Assembly: GCF_026342735.1 (NCBI RefSeq)
Contig: NZ_JAPEMM010000001.1
Location: 3,968,001 to 4,032,000, forward strand
DNA: 64,000 nt
From: Streptomyces sp. NBC_00193
Lineage (GTDB): Bacteria > Actinomycetota > Actinomycetes > Streptomycetales > Streptomycetaceae
Reading direction: 5' to 3'
Shown: one piece after another, positions 50,462 to 59,291 of the stretch
How positions within the stretch are numbered: the stretch's first letter is position 1
How the letters are laid out: each line of letters starts with the position of its first letter
Translations under genes and position numbers: made by a program
The notes under the pieces: generated by a model
Told to the model about the DNA's origin: nothing
The model's database searches: none
The model's input: the letters and a program-made list of their open reading frames with translations, nothing else

Positions 50462-51796
50462 GTGACCACCCTCACGCCGGACGAGATGTACACCTTCGTC
50501 GAGGCGCGCGAATCGGGCGCCCGGACCTACGCCAACGCCTTCGGCAAGCTCCTCGCCGAAGGACACGGCGCACGCATCCGCGACGGGCACGGCCGCGAGT
50601 ACCTGGACTGCCTCGCCGCGGCGGGCACCCTCGCCCTGGGGCACAACCACCCGGACGTCCTGTCCGCGGTGGGGGAGTACCTCACCTCCGGTCAGGTCCA
50701 GCAGGCACTGGACCTGACCACCCCGGCCAAGTACGAGTACCTGCGGGCGCTGTACGCCAAGCTGCCGGGCACCATGGCGGACACCTTCAAGACGCAGTTC
50801 TGCGGACCGGCGGGCACCGACGCCACCGAAGCCGCCATCAAGCTCTTCAAGATCGCCACCGGCCGCCGGACGGTGATCTCCTTCCACGGGGCCTACCACG
50901 GGATGACCGCGGGCGCCCTCGCCCTCACCGGCAACCTGGGCGCCAAGGAGTCCGTGCCCTCCCTCATGCCGGACGTCCACCACCTCCCCTACCCCTACGA
51001 CTACCGCTGCCCCTTCGGCATCGGCGGTGAGGCGGGCATCCGGGCCGGCCTGACCTACATCGAGCGGCTGCTCACCGACCCGGAGAGCGGCATCACCAAA
51101 CCCGCCGCGGTCTTCGTCGAAGCGGTCCAGGGCGAGGGCGGGGTGATCCCGGCGCCGGCCGCCTGGCTGCGCGGGCTGCGGGAGATCACCGCCCGGCTGG
51201 ACATCCCGCTGGTCCTGGACGAGATCCAGGCCGGCTTCGGACGCACCGGCACCATGTGGGCCTTCGAGGAGTCCGGGATCGAGCCGGACGCCGTCCTCGT
51301 GTCCAAGGCGGCCGGCGGCGGCTTCCCGCTCTCGCTGCTGCTCTACCACGGCAAGTACGACGCCTGGACGCCCGGAGCCCACGCGGGCACCTTCCGCGGC
51401 AACCAGATCGCCCTGGTCGCGGGACTCGCCGCCATGCGGGTCACGGAGTCCGAGGGACTCATCGAGAAGGCGGCCGCCAAGGGTGAGCTGATCGCCGGCC
51501 TGCTCGGCCGGCTGGCCGCCGGCCACCCCGAGATCGGCCAGGTCCGCGGCCGGGGACTGATGTGGGGCATCGAGATCGTGGACCCCACGGGCCCGGCCGA
51601 CCCGCTCGGTTCGCTGCCCGCCGACGGGGCCCGGGCCAAGCGCATCAAGCGCGCCTGCCTGGACCACGGGCTGCTGCTGGAGAGCGGCGGCCGGCACGGC
51701 GCCGTGCTCCGGCTGCTCCCGCCACTGGTGATCACCGACGAGGAGATCCACGAGATGGCGGCGGCGCTGGAGAAAGCTCTGATCGACTGCGCCTGA
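50462..51796 (+). CDS. Class III PLP aminotransferase, diaminobutyrate aminotransferase-like
   Basis: A 444-residue omega-type aminotransferase of the EctB/RhbA (diaminobutyrate:2-oxoglutarate) group: EARESGARTYANAFGK, LDCLAAAGTLALGHNHP, VISFHGAYHGMTAGALALTGN, LDEIQAGFGRTGTMWAFE and the PLP lysine in LVSKAAGGGFPLS (about residue 282). It would make an omega-amino acid such as 2,4-diaminobutyrate or ornithine-like precursor. The GTG start is 4 bp after the hypF stop, with GAGGAAG inside the hypF end. Substrate is inferred from the family. Confidence 0.88.
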   Translation: MTTLTPDEMYTFVEARESGARTYANAFGKLLAEGHGARIRDGHGREYLDCLAAAGTLALGHNHPDVLSAVGEYLTSGQVQQALDLTTPAKYEYLRALYAKLPGTMADTFKTQFCGPAGTDATEAAIKLFKIATGRRTVISFHGAYHGMTAGALALTGNLGAKESVPSLMPDVHHLPYPYDYRCPFGIGGEAGIRAGLTYIERLLTDPESGITKPAAVFVEAVQGEGGVIPAPAAWLRGLREITARLDIPLVLDEIQAGFGRTGTMWAFEESGIEPDAVLVSKAAGGGFPLSLLLYHGKYDAWTPGAHAGTFRGNQIALVAGLAAMRVTESEGLIEKAAAKGELIAGLLGRLAAGHPEIGQVRGRGLMWGIEIVDPTGPADPLGSLPADGARAKRIKRACLDHGLLLESGGRHGAVLRLLPPLVITDEEIHEMAAALEKALIDCA

Positions 51797-51832
51797 CAGA
51801 GCTCGGATCCACGAAGAGTAGGGACAACGAAC

Positions 51833-52555
51833 ATGGCCATGGCCACGGGAACGAACAACAGCGGTGAGTGGCGGGTCGACTTCGACGCGGAGGTCGTCTT
51901 CAGCAACGGAGGCGCCCTGCAGATGCAGGGGTTCCGCCTGGACATCCCCGGCGACGACATCGCCGACGGGGAACTGGGCGAACTGATCGTCCGCCACCTC
52001 GGACTGCTGATGGTCGGCAGTACGAAGATCACCCGCCGGGAGCTGCTCCAGGAGCCGCACAAGGGCTCCCGGAACACCGGTGCCGCCGGTTCGGGCCGCA
52101 CCACGACGGACCTGACCGGCCCCGCGACCCGGGCCGCCTGGCCGACGGGCCCGGGCGGCGCCGCACCGGGCCTGGCCGGCCTGGTGGACCTTCCCGTGGT
52201 CCTGGTCCGGCTCCTCGGAGCCGGCCAGCCCGTCGCCGACCGGCTGGCGCTGGCGCCCTTCGACCTCGCCGGGCACGCCGTGGTCGTGCAGACCGGCCGC
52301 GCGGCCGGCCCGTACCTCACCGAGGACGCCGTGGACCTGCTCGCCGGGCAGGGCGCACTCCTCGTCGCCACCGACAGCCGCGAGGGCAACGGGCCGGTGG
52401 CGGCGGCGCTCGCCGCCGCAGGCCTGCCCGCCCTCACGGGCCTGACCGGCCTGGACGCCCTCCCGGCGACCGGGGTCCGACTGCACGCCGTGCCCTTCCC
52501 CGGGCAGGACACCTCATTGATCAGGGTCTACGGAGTCACAGATGACCAGTACTGA
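51833..52555 (+). CDS. Two-part protein with cyclase/formamidase-like C-terminus
   Basis: A 240-residue protein. Residues 10-70 form an uncharacterised beta-rich segment (WRVDFDAEVVFSNGGALQM, then DIPGDDIADGELGELIVRHLGLLMVG). After a Gly/Pro/Thr linker, residues about 115-235 resemble the kynurenine-formamidase/cyclase fold (FDLAGHAVVVQTG, PYLTEDAVDLLAGQGALLVATDSREG), but the metal-binding HxGTHxD motif of that family is absent. Its stop overlaps the start of the MFS gene, so it is co-translated with the cluster. Possible non-hydrolytic or altered catalytic role; function unknown. Confidence 0.55.
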   Translation: MAMATGTNNSGEWRVDFDAEVVFSNGGALQMQGFRLDIPGDDIADGELGELIVRHLGLLMVGSTKITRRELLQEPHKGSRNTGAAGSGRTTTDLTGPATRAAWPTGPGGAAPGLAGLVDLPVVLVRLLGAGQPVADRLALAPFDLAGHAVVVQTGRAAGPYLTEDAVDLLAGQGALLVATDSREGNGPVAAALAAAGLPALTGLTGLDALPATGVRLHAVPFPGQDTSLIRVYGVTDDQY

Positions 52556-53987
52556 CCGAGCGGGCCTCTCGGAGGCCGGTGTGGCGGCGGTCGCCGCCGC
52601 ACCGGCACCGGCCCGGCGCCCCCGCAGGGAACTGGCCGCCGCCACCGTCGGATCGGTCGTCGAGGCCTACGACTGGACCATCTACGGCATCCTCGCCCCC
52701 TACTTCGCCGAGGCGCTGTTCCCCGGCACCTCGCCCACCGCCAAGCTCATCGCCGCCTACCTCGGCTTCGCCCTCGGCTTCCTGGTCCGGCCGCTGGGCA
52801 GCGTGCTCATCGGCCGCCTCACCGACACCCGCGGCCGGCGCTACGGACTGACCCTCACCGTCGGCCTGATCGCCGCAGGCTCCCTGTTCCTGGCCGCCGT
52901 CCCCGGCTACGCCTCCATCGGCCTGGCGGCTCCGCTCCTGGTGGTCGGGGCCCGGCTGGTGCAGGGGCTGTCGGTCGGGGCGGAGAACCCGAGCGTGGCC
53001 GCGTACGTCACCGAGACCGCGCCGGCCGGCCGCCGCTACTTCTACAGCGCCGTCTCCTACGGGGGCGTGGTGCTGGGCAGCGCGCTCTCCTTCATCGTCA
53101 TGAACGTCCTGCTCGGGGTCTTCGGGGAGAGCGGGGTCGAGGACGGCGCCTGGCGCTACGGCTTCGTCTTCGGCGGACTGCTCGGGCTGACCGCCCTGTG
53201 GATCCGGCGCGGCGCGGCGGAGAGCGCGGTCTTCACGGCCGCCGTGGGCAAGGCCGCGCAGGGAGCGGCCTCGCCCGCGGGAGCGGCGGGGCTGGAGGCG
53301 GCGGGGCTGGAGGCGGGGGCGCCGGTGGTGAAGGCGCCCAGCCCCTGGCCGGTGCTGCGGGCCCATCTCGGGCGGCTCGCCGTGGTGTTCGCCATCACCT
53401 CAGGGGCCACCACCGCCTTCTACTTCGTCACCGTCGACTTCCCCTCGTACGCCGAGAGCGCCGGAGCCGCCACCAAGGAGGAGACCTCCGCCGCACTGCT
53501 CCTCGGCATGGTGGCGCTGCTCGCGGCCATGCTCGGCGGCGGCAAGGCCGCCGACCGGTTCGGCGCCCTGCCCGTGCTGCGCCTGGGCTTCGCCGGGCTC
53601 GCCCTGGGCAGCGTGCCGCTGCTGCTGGCCATGAACGCCGGACGGGTCCCCGTCCCCGTCGTCACCGTGGTCCTGCTCTTCCTGCTGGGCCTCCCGCTCG
53701 CGGTGAGCAACGTCTTCGCGGGGCAGCTGTTCCCGCCCGCCGTGCGCGCCGTCGCCGTCGGGCTGCCCACCGCGGCCGCGATCAGCCTCTTCGGCGGCAC
53801 GTTCCCGATGCTCGCGGAACTCCTGAGGTCGGCCGGCCACAACGCCTGGCTGCCGTGGTGGCCCGCGCTGACCGCCGCGGTGGCGCTGGCCGCCTCGTGG
53901 GCCGTACAGGAGCACCCCGGTGGCGAACACCCCGGTCGAGAACACACCGGTCGCGAACACCCCGTGTCCGTAACCCCTCATGCCTGA
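52542..53987 (+). CDS. MFS transporter, metabolite:H+ symporter (MHS) type
   Basis: A 481-residue 12-segment transporter with MHS/ProP-like signatures: GSVVEAYDWTIYGILAPYFAEALFP, GFLVRPLGSVLIGRLTDTRGRRYGLT and RLVQGLSVGAENPSVAAYVTE. MHS carriers take up or release small acids and betaines. The central cytoplasmic loop (about 245-275) is Ala/Gly-rich. It ends in a His/Glu/Gly-rich tail with EHPGGEHPGREHTGREHP, a 5-residue repeat that could bind metal. The ATG overlaps the upstream gene by 14 bp. Confidence 0.88.
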   Translation: MTSTDRAGLSEAGVAAVAAAPAPARRPRRELAAATVGSVVEAYDWTIYGILAPYFAEALFPGTSPTAKLIAAYLGFALGFLVRPLGSVLIGRLTDTRGRRYGLTLTVGLIAAGSLFLAAVPGYASIGLAAPLLVVGARLVQGLSVGAENPSVAAYVTETAPAGRRYFYSAVSYGGVVLGSALSFIVMNVLLGVFGESGVEDGAWRYGFVFGGLLGLTALWIRRGAAESAVFTAAVGKAAQGAASPAGAAGLEAAGLEAGAPVVKAPSPWPVLRAHLGRLAVVFAITSGATTAFYFVTVDFPSYAESAGAATKEETSAALLLGMVALLAAMLGGGKAADRFGALPVLRLGFAGLALGSVPLLLAMNAGRVPVPVVTVVLLFLLGLPLAVSNVFAGQLFPPAVRAVAVGLPTAAAISLFGGTFPMLAELLRSAGHNAWLPWWPALTAAVALAASWAVQEHPGGEHPGREHTGREHPVSVTPHA

Positions 53988-53997
53988 GAAGGACGTC

Positions 53998-55296
53998 ATG
54001 ACTGCACTGCTCGAAGGACTCGACTCGCTGATGCCGGCCCTGGAGGCGGACTACCGCGAGCTGCACACCCACCCCGAACTCGCCTTCCAGGAAAAGCGGA
54101 CGGCAGCCCTGGTCGCCGAGCGCCTCGCAGCCCAGGGCGGCTGGGAGATCACCACCGGCGTCGGCCGCACCGGCGTCGTCGCCGTCCTGCGCAACGGCGA
54201 AGGACCCGTGGCCATGCTGCGCGCCGACATGGACGCGCTGCCCGTCAAGGAGGCCACCGGACTGCCCTACGCGAGCACCGAGACCGCCACCGACGAATCG
54301 GGCGTCGAGGTCCCGGTGATGCACGCCTGCGGCCACGACCTGCACGTGGCCGCGCTGATCGGGTCCTGCGCCCTGTTCGCCCGTAACCGCGAGGCCTGGC
54401 GCGGCACCGTCGTCGCCGTCTTCCAGCCGGGGGAGGAGAGCGGCTACGGAGCCCGCGAGATGGTCGAGGACGGCCTCTTCGAGCGCTTCCCGCGCCCCGA
54501 CGTGATCCTCGGCTCGCACGTGGGCCCCGGCCCGGCCGGGCTCATCGCGACCCTGCCCGGCGTGGTCATGGGCGCCACCGACTCGATCACCGTCAAGCTC
54601 TTCGGGCGCGGCGGCCACGGCTCCAAGCCCGAGGCGGCCGTCGACCCCGTGGTGATGGCGGCCTCGCTCGTGCTGCGGCTCCAGACCGTGGTCTCCCGCG
54701 AGATCGCCGCCCAGGAACCGGTGGTGGTCACCGTCGGCAAACTGCACGCCGGCACCACCGCCGCGGTCATACCCGACACGGCCGAGCTCGGCATCAACGT
54801 GCGCACCAGCTCCGCCCCGGTCCGCGAGAAGGTCCTGGCGGCCGTCGAGCGGCTCGCGCGCGCCGAATCGGCCGCCGCGGGAGCGACCGCCGACCCGGAG
54901 ATCACCTCCGTCTACCACCTGCCGATGACCGTCAACGACACCGCGGCCGCCGAGCGGGTGGCCGACGCCCACCGCGAGCACTTCGGGGACGGCGCCGTCA
55001 TGACGATGGGCCCGACCACCGCCAGCGAGGACTTCGGGCTCCTCGCCTCCGCCGCCCAAGTCCCCTCGGTGTACTGGTTCTACGGCGGCCTCGACCCGCA
55101 GGCCTTCGGCGAGGCCTTCGCGGCCGGCAAGCTGGACGAGCTCCCGCAGAACCACTCCTCCACCTTCGCGCCCGTCGCCGGACCCGCCCTCTCCATCGGC
55201 GTCCGCACGATGGCCACGGCGGCACTGCCCTGGCTCGCCCCCGCCCCCGCCGCCGACGGCGCGGCCGACGCGGGCGAGGGGGGCGAGGCGGCATGA
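53998..55296 (+). CDS. M20-family amidohydrolase
   Basis: A 432-residue metallo-amidohydrolase of the hippurate/IAA-amino-acid hydrolase group: RADMDALPVKEATGLPY, metal ligands in HACGHDLH (about residue 108), PGEESGYGAREMVEDG, HGSKPEAAVDPV and a late GPTTASEDFG. It removes an N-acyl group or cleaves a peptide-like amide. The ATG at 53998 has GAGAAGGA just upstream and was preferred over 53980, which lies inside the MFS end without a ribosome site. With the GNAT enzyme it suggests a protect/deprotect step. Confidence 0.9.
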   Translation: MTALLEGLDSLMPALEADYRELHTHPELAFQEKRTAALVAERLAAQGGWEITTGVGRTGVVAVLRNGEGPVAMLRADMDALPVKEATGLPYASTETATDESGVEVPVMHACGHDLHVAALIGSCALFARNREAWRGTVVAVFQPGEESGYGAREMVEDGLFERFPRPDVILGSHVGPGPAGLIATLPGVVMGATDSITVKLFGRGGHGSKPEAAVDPVVMAASLVLRLQTVVSREIAAQEPVVVTVGKLHAGTTAAVIPDTAELGINVRTSSAPVREKVLAAVERLARAESAAAGATADPEITSVYHLPMTVNDTAAAERVADAHREHFGDGAVMTMGPTTASEDFGLLASAAQVPSVYWFYGGLDPQAFGEAFAAGKLDELPQNHSSTFAPVAGPALSIGVRTMATAALPWLAPAPAADGAADAGEGGEAA

Positions 55297-56573
55297 GCAC
55301 CGACCGGCCGCACATCATCGTCCTGCACCGCTGGCGGGACACCCACGCGCACTACGCCGACTACATCGACCACGGCGCCGCCCACGTCACCTACGTGAGC
55401 ACCGAGCTCGGCCGCGCCTCGTTACCCCCGACCGCCGCCGCGGTCACCATCGTCGCCCTGACCGACGACCTGCCCGCCGTCCGCGCGGCCGTCACCGGGC
55501 TCGTGGCCCGCTTCGGCGCCCCGGCGCGGCTGATCGCCCTCAACGAGGGGGACCTGGACACGGCCGCGCTGATCCGCGAGGAGTTCGCGATCCCCGGCCA
55601 GCACACCGCCGAACTGGCCGTGTTCCGCGACAAGCTGACCATGTGCCGCACGGCCGAGGCCGCCGGACTGCCGGTCCCCGCCTTCGCCCCCGCGCCCGAT
55701 CCGGCCGCCGTACTCGCCTTCGGCGAGGCCCACGGCTGGCCGCTGGTCGTCAAACCGCACCGCGGCACCGCCAGCCGGGGCGTGGTCCAGATCGACTCCG
55801 CCGCCGAACTGGCCGCGCTGAGCGGGCCGGCCGGCGACCTGGCCGCCGCCCTGGCCGCCGAACCGCACCTCGTCCAGAGCTACGTGGACGGGCCGATCCT
55901 GCACATCGACGGCCTGTGGGAAGGCGATTCCCTCGGCAGCTGGACCGTCTCGCGCTACGTGGGCGGCACCTGCGCCGACTTCACCCAGGGCACCTGGCTC
56001 GGCTCCGTCGAGGAGGACGACCCCGCACTCCTGGAGGCGGTCGAGGCCTTCGCCGCCGCGGTCGGCCCCGCCCTCGGCGGCTCCCAGCCCTGGGTCTTCC
56101 ACCTGGAGGCCTTCGTCACCCCGGCGCCGGGCGGCGGACCCGCCCTGGTCTTCCTGGAGTGCGGGGCCCGGGTGGGCGGCGGGGAGATCCCCTTCACCTG
56201 GCGCGACGTCCACGGCGTCGACCTGATGGCCGCCGCCGTGGACATCCAGCTCGGCCTGACCCCGGTCCTGCCGCCGCTCAAGACCGGCGAGGTCGGCGGC
56301 TACCTGCTGCTCCCGCTGCCGGTCCCCGCCCCCTGCCGGGTCGAAGCGGCCGGCTGGGTACGGGAACCCGCGCCCGGCCGGCTCCCGTACGCCGTCAAGC
56401 ACACCCCGGTCGGCTCCACCGCCCCCGCGATCAGCGGCTACGAGCACGTCGGCACCCGCTTCCGCTTCCGCGGCGCCACCACCCGGGACGTCGAGGCCGC
56501 CATCACCGAGTCCGCGAACTCCTTCCGGCTGACCTGCGTCCCGGTCGGCGCCCCGTCCGCCGACGGGGGCTGA
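55293..56573 (+). CDS. ATP-grasp ligase
   Basis: A 426-residue ATP-grasp protein: N-terminal Rossmann-like pre-ATP-grasp domain, RDKLTMCRTAEAAGLPVPAF, KPHRGTASRGVVQID (ATP lysine), VQSYVDGPILHIDGLW, and the Mg-binding FLECGARVGGGEIPF. It resembles BacD/RizA-type L-amino-acid ligases that couple amino acids through acyl phosphates. The ATG overlaps the M20 stop (ATGA). Likely builds a peptide or amide bond in the product. Confidence 0.9.
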   Translation: MSTDRPHIIVLHRWRDTHAHYADYIDHGAAHVTYVSTELGRASLPPTAAAVTIVALTDDLPAVRAAVTGLVARFGAPARLIALNEGDLDTAALIREEFAIPGQHTAELAVFRDKLTMCRTAEAAGLPVPAFAPAPDPAAVLAFGEAHGWPLVVKPHRGTASRGVVQIDSAAELAALSGPAGDLAAALAAEPHLVQSYVDGPILHIDGLWEGDSLGSWTVSRYVGGTCADFTQGTWLGSVEEDDPALLEAVEAFAAAVGPALGGSQPWVFHLEAFVTPAPGGGPALVFLECGARVGGGEIPFTWRDVHGVDLMAAAVDIQLGLTPVLPPLKTGEVGGYLLLPLPVPAPCRVEAAGWVREPAPGRLPYAVKHTPVGSTAPAISGYEHVGTRFRFRGATTRDVEAAITESANSFRLTCVPVGAPSADGG

Positions 56574-56669
56574 CCCGCCCCACCCCCCACCGAACCTGCC
56601 GTACCCCTCTCGCACCCCTGTTCTTCGGGGCGAACCCGCTCCACGCCCCGCATCGGAAAGGAACCCACC

Positions 56670-59291
56670 GTGGTCGTCATGACCTCCGAACGCCAGCGCG
56701 TCATCCTCGTAGGCAGCCGCATACAGCAGTACCGGGAGTACGCCCTGGCCTCCCTCGCCCAGCACTACGAGGTCACCCTCGTCGCGCCGGAGGCCCCCAC
56801 CTGGCAGGCCCGTTACGTGGAGACCCACCGGATCGCCGACACCACGGACGCCGCCAAGCTCTACGCCCCGGTCGCCGACCTGCGCGGCGAGGTCGCCGAC
56901 GCCGCGATCGTCACCTGGGACGAGTGGTCGCTCGTCGCCGTGTCCTCGGTCGCCAAGAAGCTCGGCATGCGGGCCATGGACCCGGCCGCCGCCAAGATCT
57001 GCCGCGACAAGTACGCCACCCGCCAGGCCCTGGAAGCGGCCGGCATGGCCGCCGTCCGCTACATCCCGGCCACCACCGAGGAAGAGGCCGTCGCCGCCGC
57101 CGAGTCCATCGGCTTCCCCGTCGTCGTCAAGCCCCGCACCCTCGGCGGCAGCTTCGGCGTGATGATGGCCCGCGACGTGGACGGCCTGCGCCGGGCCTTC
57201 CGGCTCGCCTCCACCAGCCGGCTGCGCGGCGCCGGCACCACCGCCTCGGTCCTGATCGAGGAGTTCATCGAGGGCCCCGAACTGAGCGTGGACAGCGTCG
57301 TCGTGGACGGTGTGGCCACCCCCGTCTGCGTGGCCCGCAAGCGCCTCGGCGCCCACCCGTACTTCGAGGAGGTCGGGCACCTGGTCACCGACTGGCGCCA
57401 CGAGCCCTGGGCCGACGCCGTCACCCAGCTGGTCCAGGACTCGCACCGCGCCGCCGGAGTCGACTACGGCGTCACCCACACCGAGCTGCGCGTCGCCGCG
57501 AACGGCCCCCGCCTGATCGAGCTCAACGGCCGCCTCGGCGGCGACCTCATCCCGCACCTGAACAAGCTCGCCACCGGCGTGGACCTGCCGCTGGCCGCCG
57601 CCCGGATCGCCTTCGAGGAGACCCCGGACATCACCCCGACCCGCGCCCTCAGCGCCGAGGTCCGCTTCCTCTACCCGGCCTACGACGGCGCCGTCGACCG
57701 CGTCGTCCTGCCCGCCCCCGAGGACGTCGAGGACCTCGCCGAGGCCGTCGCCCTCGTGGAGCCCGGCGACGAGCTGCTGCTCCCGCCCCGCGGCCTGACC
57801 CCCCGCTCCGCCGCGCTCATCGCCGTCAGCGAGACCCCGGCCGGCACCCGCCGCGCCCTGGACCGCGCCGAGGCCCTCTCCCGCACCGAGGTCTCCGGAG
57901 TCGCCGCGCACCGGCTCGGCGCCCGCGTCGAGAACGCCGTGACCCGCCGCTTCTTCGACCACGAGCGCACCGCGGCCCGCCAGACCGTCTCCGGAGTCCG
58001 CGGCGTGGAGTGGTTCCGCTACGGAGCCGGCGGCGGCGAGGGGCTCAACCGCCCCGTCTTCCTCAGCGAAGCCGACGTCACGGGCCTGGAGAACGACCTG
58101 AACGGCCTCTTCGAACTGCTCAAGGCGGTGCCCGCCCGGCTCTTCGGCGGCGACCTGCGCGCCTTCGCCACCGCCGTCGGCATGTCCCCCACCCAGGCCG
58201 ACCTGGTCCTGCGCGGCTCCGTGGACGAGCTCGCCCCGCTCTCCCGCGCCGACCTGTACCGCGAGACCGGCGGCTTCCGCGTCATGGAGCTCAACACCGG
58301 CTCCTCGCTGGGCGGCTGGCAGATGGGCGAGTTCGCCCGCGCCCTGATCCAGGACGCCGAGTTCGCCGAGTTCGCGGCCACCGAGGGCCTGGTCTACCCC
58401 GACCCGCTCGCCCGCATCACCGAGGTGCTGCGCCGCCAGGCCCCCTCCCTCGAAGGGATCGAGCGGCCGCTGCTGGCGATCACCGACTGGCCCGAGGGCT
58501 TCGAGAAGTCCAAGTGCTGGATGGAGTTCGTCGTACCGGCCTTCGAGCGCCTCGGCTTCGAGACCGTCGTCTGCCACCTGGGCGACTTCGCGTACGAGGA
58601 CGGCAACGTCCTCCACCGGGGCCGCAAGGTCGACGTGGTCTACCGGATGTTCCTGCCCGGCGAAATGCCCGACGAGCCCCGCACCTACGACCTCGTCAAC
58701 CCGCTGCTCGACGCCGTCGAGGCCGGCACCGTCGAACTGTTCGCCCCGCTCGACTGCGAGCTGTACGGCAACAAGGGCAGCCTCGCGATGCTCAGCGACG
58801 AGCGCAACCGCGCCGTCTTCACCGAGGCCGAGCGCGAGCTGATCGACCGGATCCTGCCCTGGACCCGCTTCGTCCGCGACGAGAAGGTCACCTTCGGGGG
58901 CGAGAAGATCGACCTGCTGCCCTACGCCATCGCCAACAAGGACCACCTGGTCCTCAAGCCCACCCTGCTCTACGGCGGCGTCGGCGTCACCCCCGGCTGG
59001 ACCACCGACCAGAAGGAATGGGTCGCCAAGCTCCGCCAGGCCGTCGACGGCCCGTACGTCCTCCAGCACCGCCTGCTGCCGACCACCGAGCGGTTCCTCT
59101 CCGAGGACGGCGAGACCTGCGAGGACATGGCCGTCGCCTACGGAACGCTGATGGTCGACGGACGCTACGCCGGCACCCTGGCCCGCGGAGTCACCGACCC
59201 GGCCGTGGGCATCGTGAGCATGCTGCGCGGCGCCCAGATCGGCTGCGCCTTCCACGTCGACCCGGCGGCAGAGGGAGTGGAAGCCAAGTGA
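56670..59291 (+). CDS. Fused double ATP-grasp protein
   Basis: An 873-residue protein with two ligase-like parts. Part 1 (about 1-420): ATP-grasp of the carbamoyl-phosphate-synthase/L-amino-acid-ligase type, with KPRTLGGSFGVMMARDV, IEEFIEGPELSVDSVV and ELNGRLGGDLIPHL. Part 2 (about 440-870): RETGGFRVMELNTGSSLGGW, YGNKGSLAMLSD, LKPTLLYGGVGVTPGW and LQHRLLPTTERF, reminiscent of circularly permuted ATP-grasp/glutathionylspermidine-synthase-like proteins. Two bond-forming steps by one polypeptide are likely. The GTG start at 56670 has AAGGAA at 7 nt. It is 96 bp behind the first ATP-grasp gene, the widest gap in this half of the cluster. Confidence 0.85.
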   Translation: MVVMTSERQRVILVGSRIQQYREYALASLAQHYEVTLVAPEAPTWQARYVETHRIADTTDAAKLYAPVADLRGEVADAAIVTWDEWSLVAVSSVAKKLGMRAMDPAAAKICRDKYATRQALEAAGMAAVRYIPATTEEEAVAAAESIGFPVVVKPRTLGGSFGVMMARDVDGLRRAFRLASTSRLRGAGTTASVLIEEFIEGPELSVDSVVVDGVATPVCVARKRLGAHPYFEEVGHLVTDWRHEPWADAVTQLVQDSHRAAGVDYGVTHTELRVAANGPRLIELNGRLGGDLIPHLNKLATGVDLPLAAARIAFEETPDITPTRALSAEVRFLYPAYDGAVDRVVLPAPEDVEDLAEAVALVEPGDELLLPPRGLTPRSAALIAVSETPAGTRRALDRAEALSRTEVSGVAAHRLGARVENAVTRRFFDHERTAARQTVSGVRGVEWFRYGAGGGEGLNRPVFLSEADVTGLENDLNGLFELLKAVPARLFGGDLRAFATAVGMSPTQADLVLRGSVDELAPLSRADLYRETGGFRVMELNTGSSLGGWQMGEFARALIQDAEFAEFAATEGLVYPDPLARITEVLRRQAPSLEGIERPLLAITDWPEGFEKSKCWMEFVVPAFERLGFETVVCHLGDFAYEDGNVLHRGRKVDVVYRMFLPGEMPDEPRTYDLVNPLLDAVEAGTVELFAPLDCELYGNKGSLAMLSDERNRAVFTEAERELIDRILPWTRFVRDEKVTFGGEKIDLLPYAIANKDHLVLKPTLLYGGVGVTPGWTTDQKEWVAKLRQAVDGPYVLQHRLLPTTERFLSEDGETCEDMAVAYGTLMVDGRYAGTLARGVTDPAVGIVSMLRGAQIGCAFHVDPAAEGVEAK

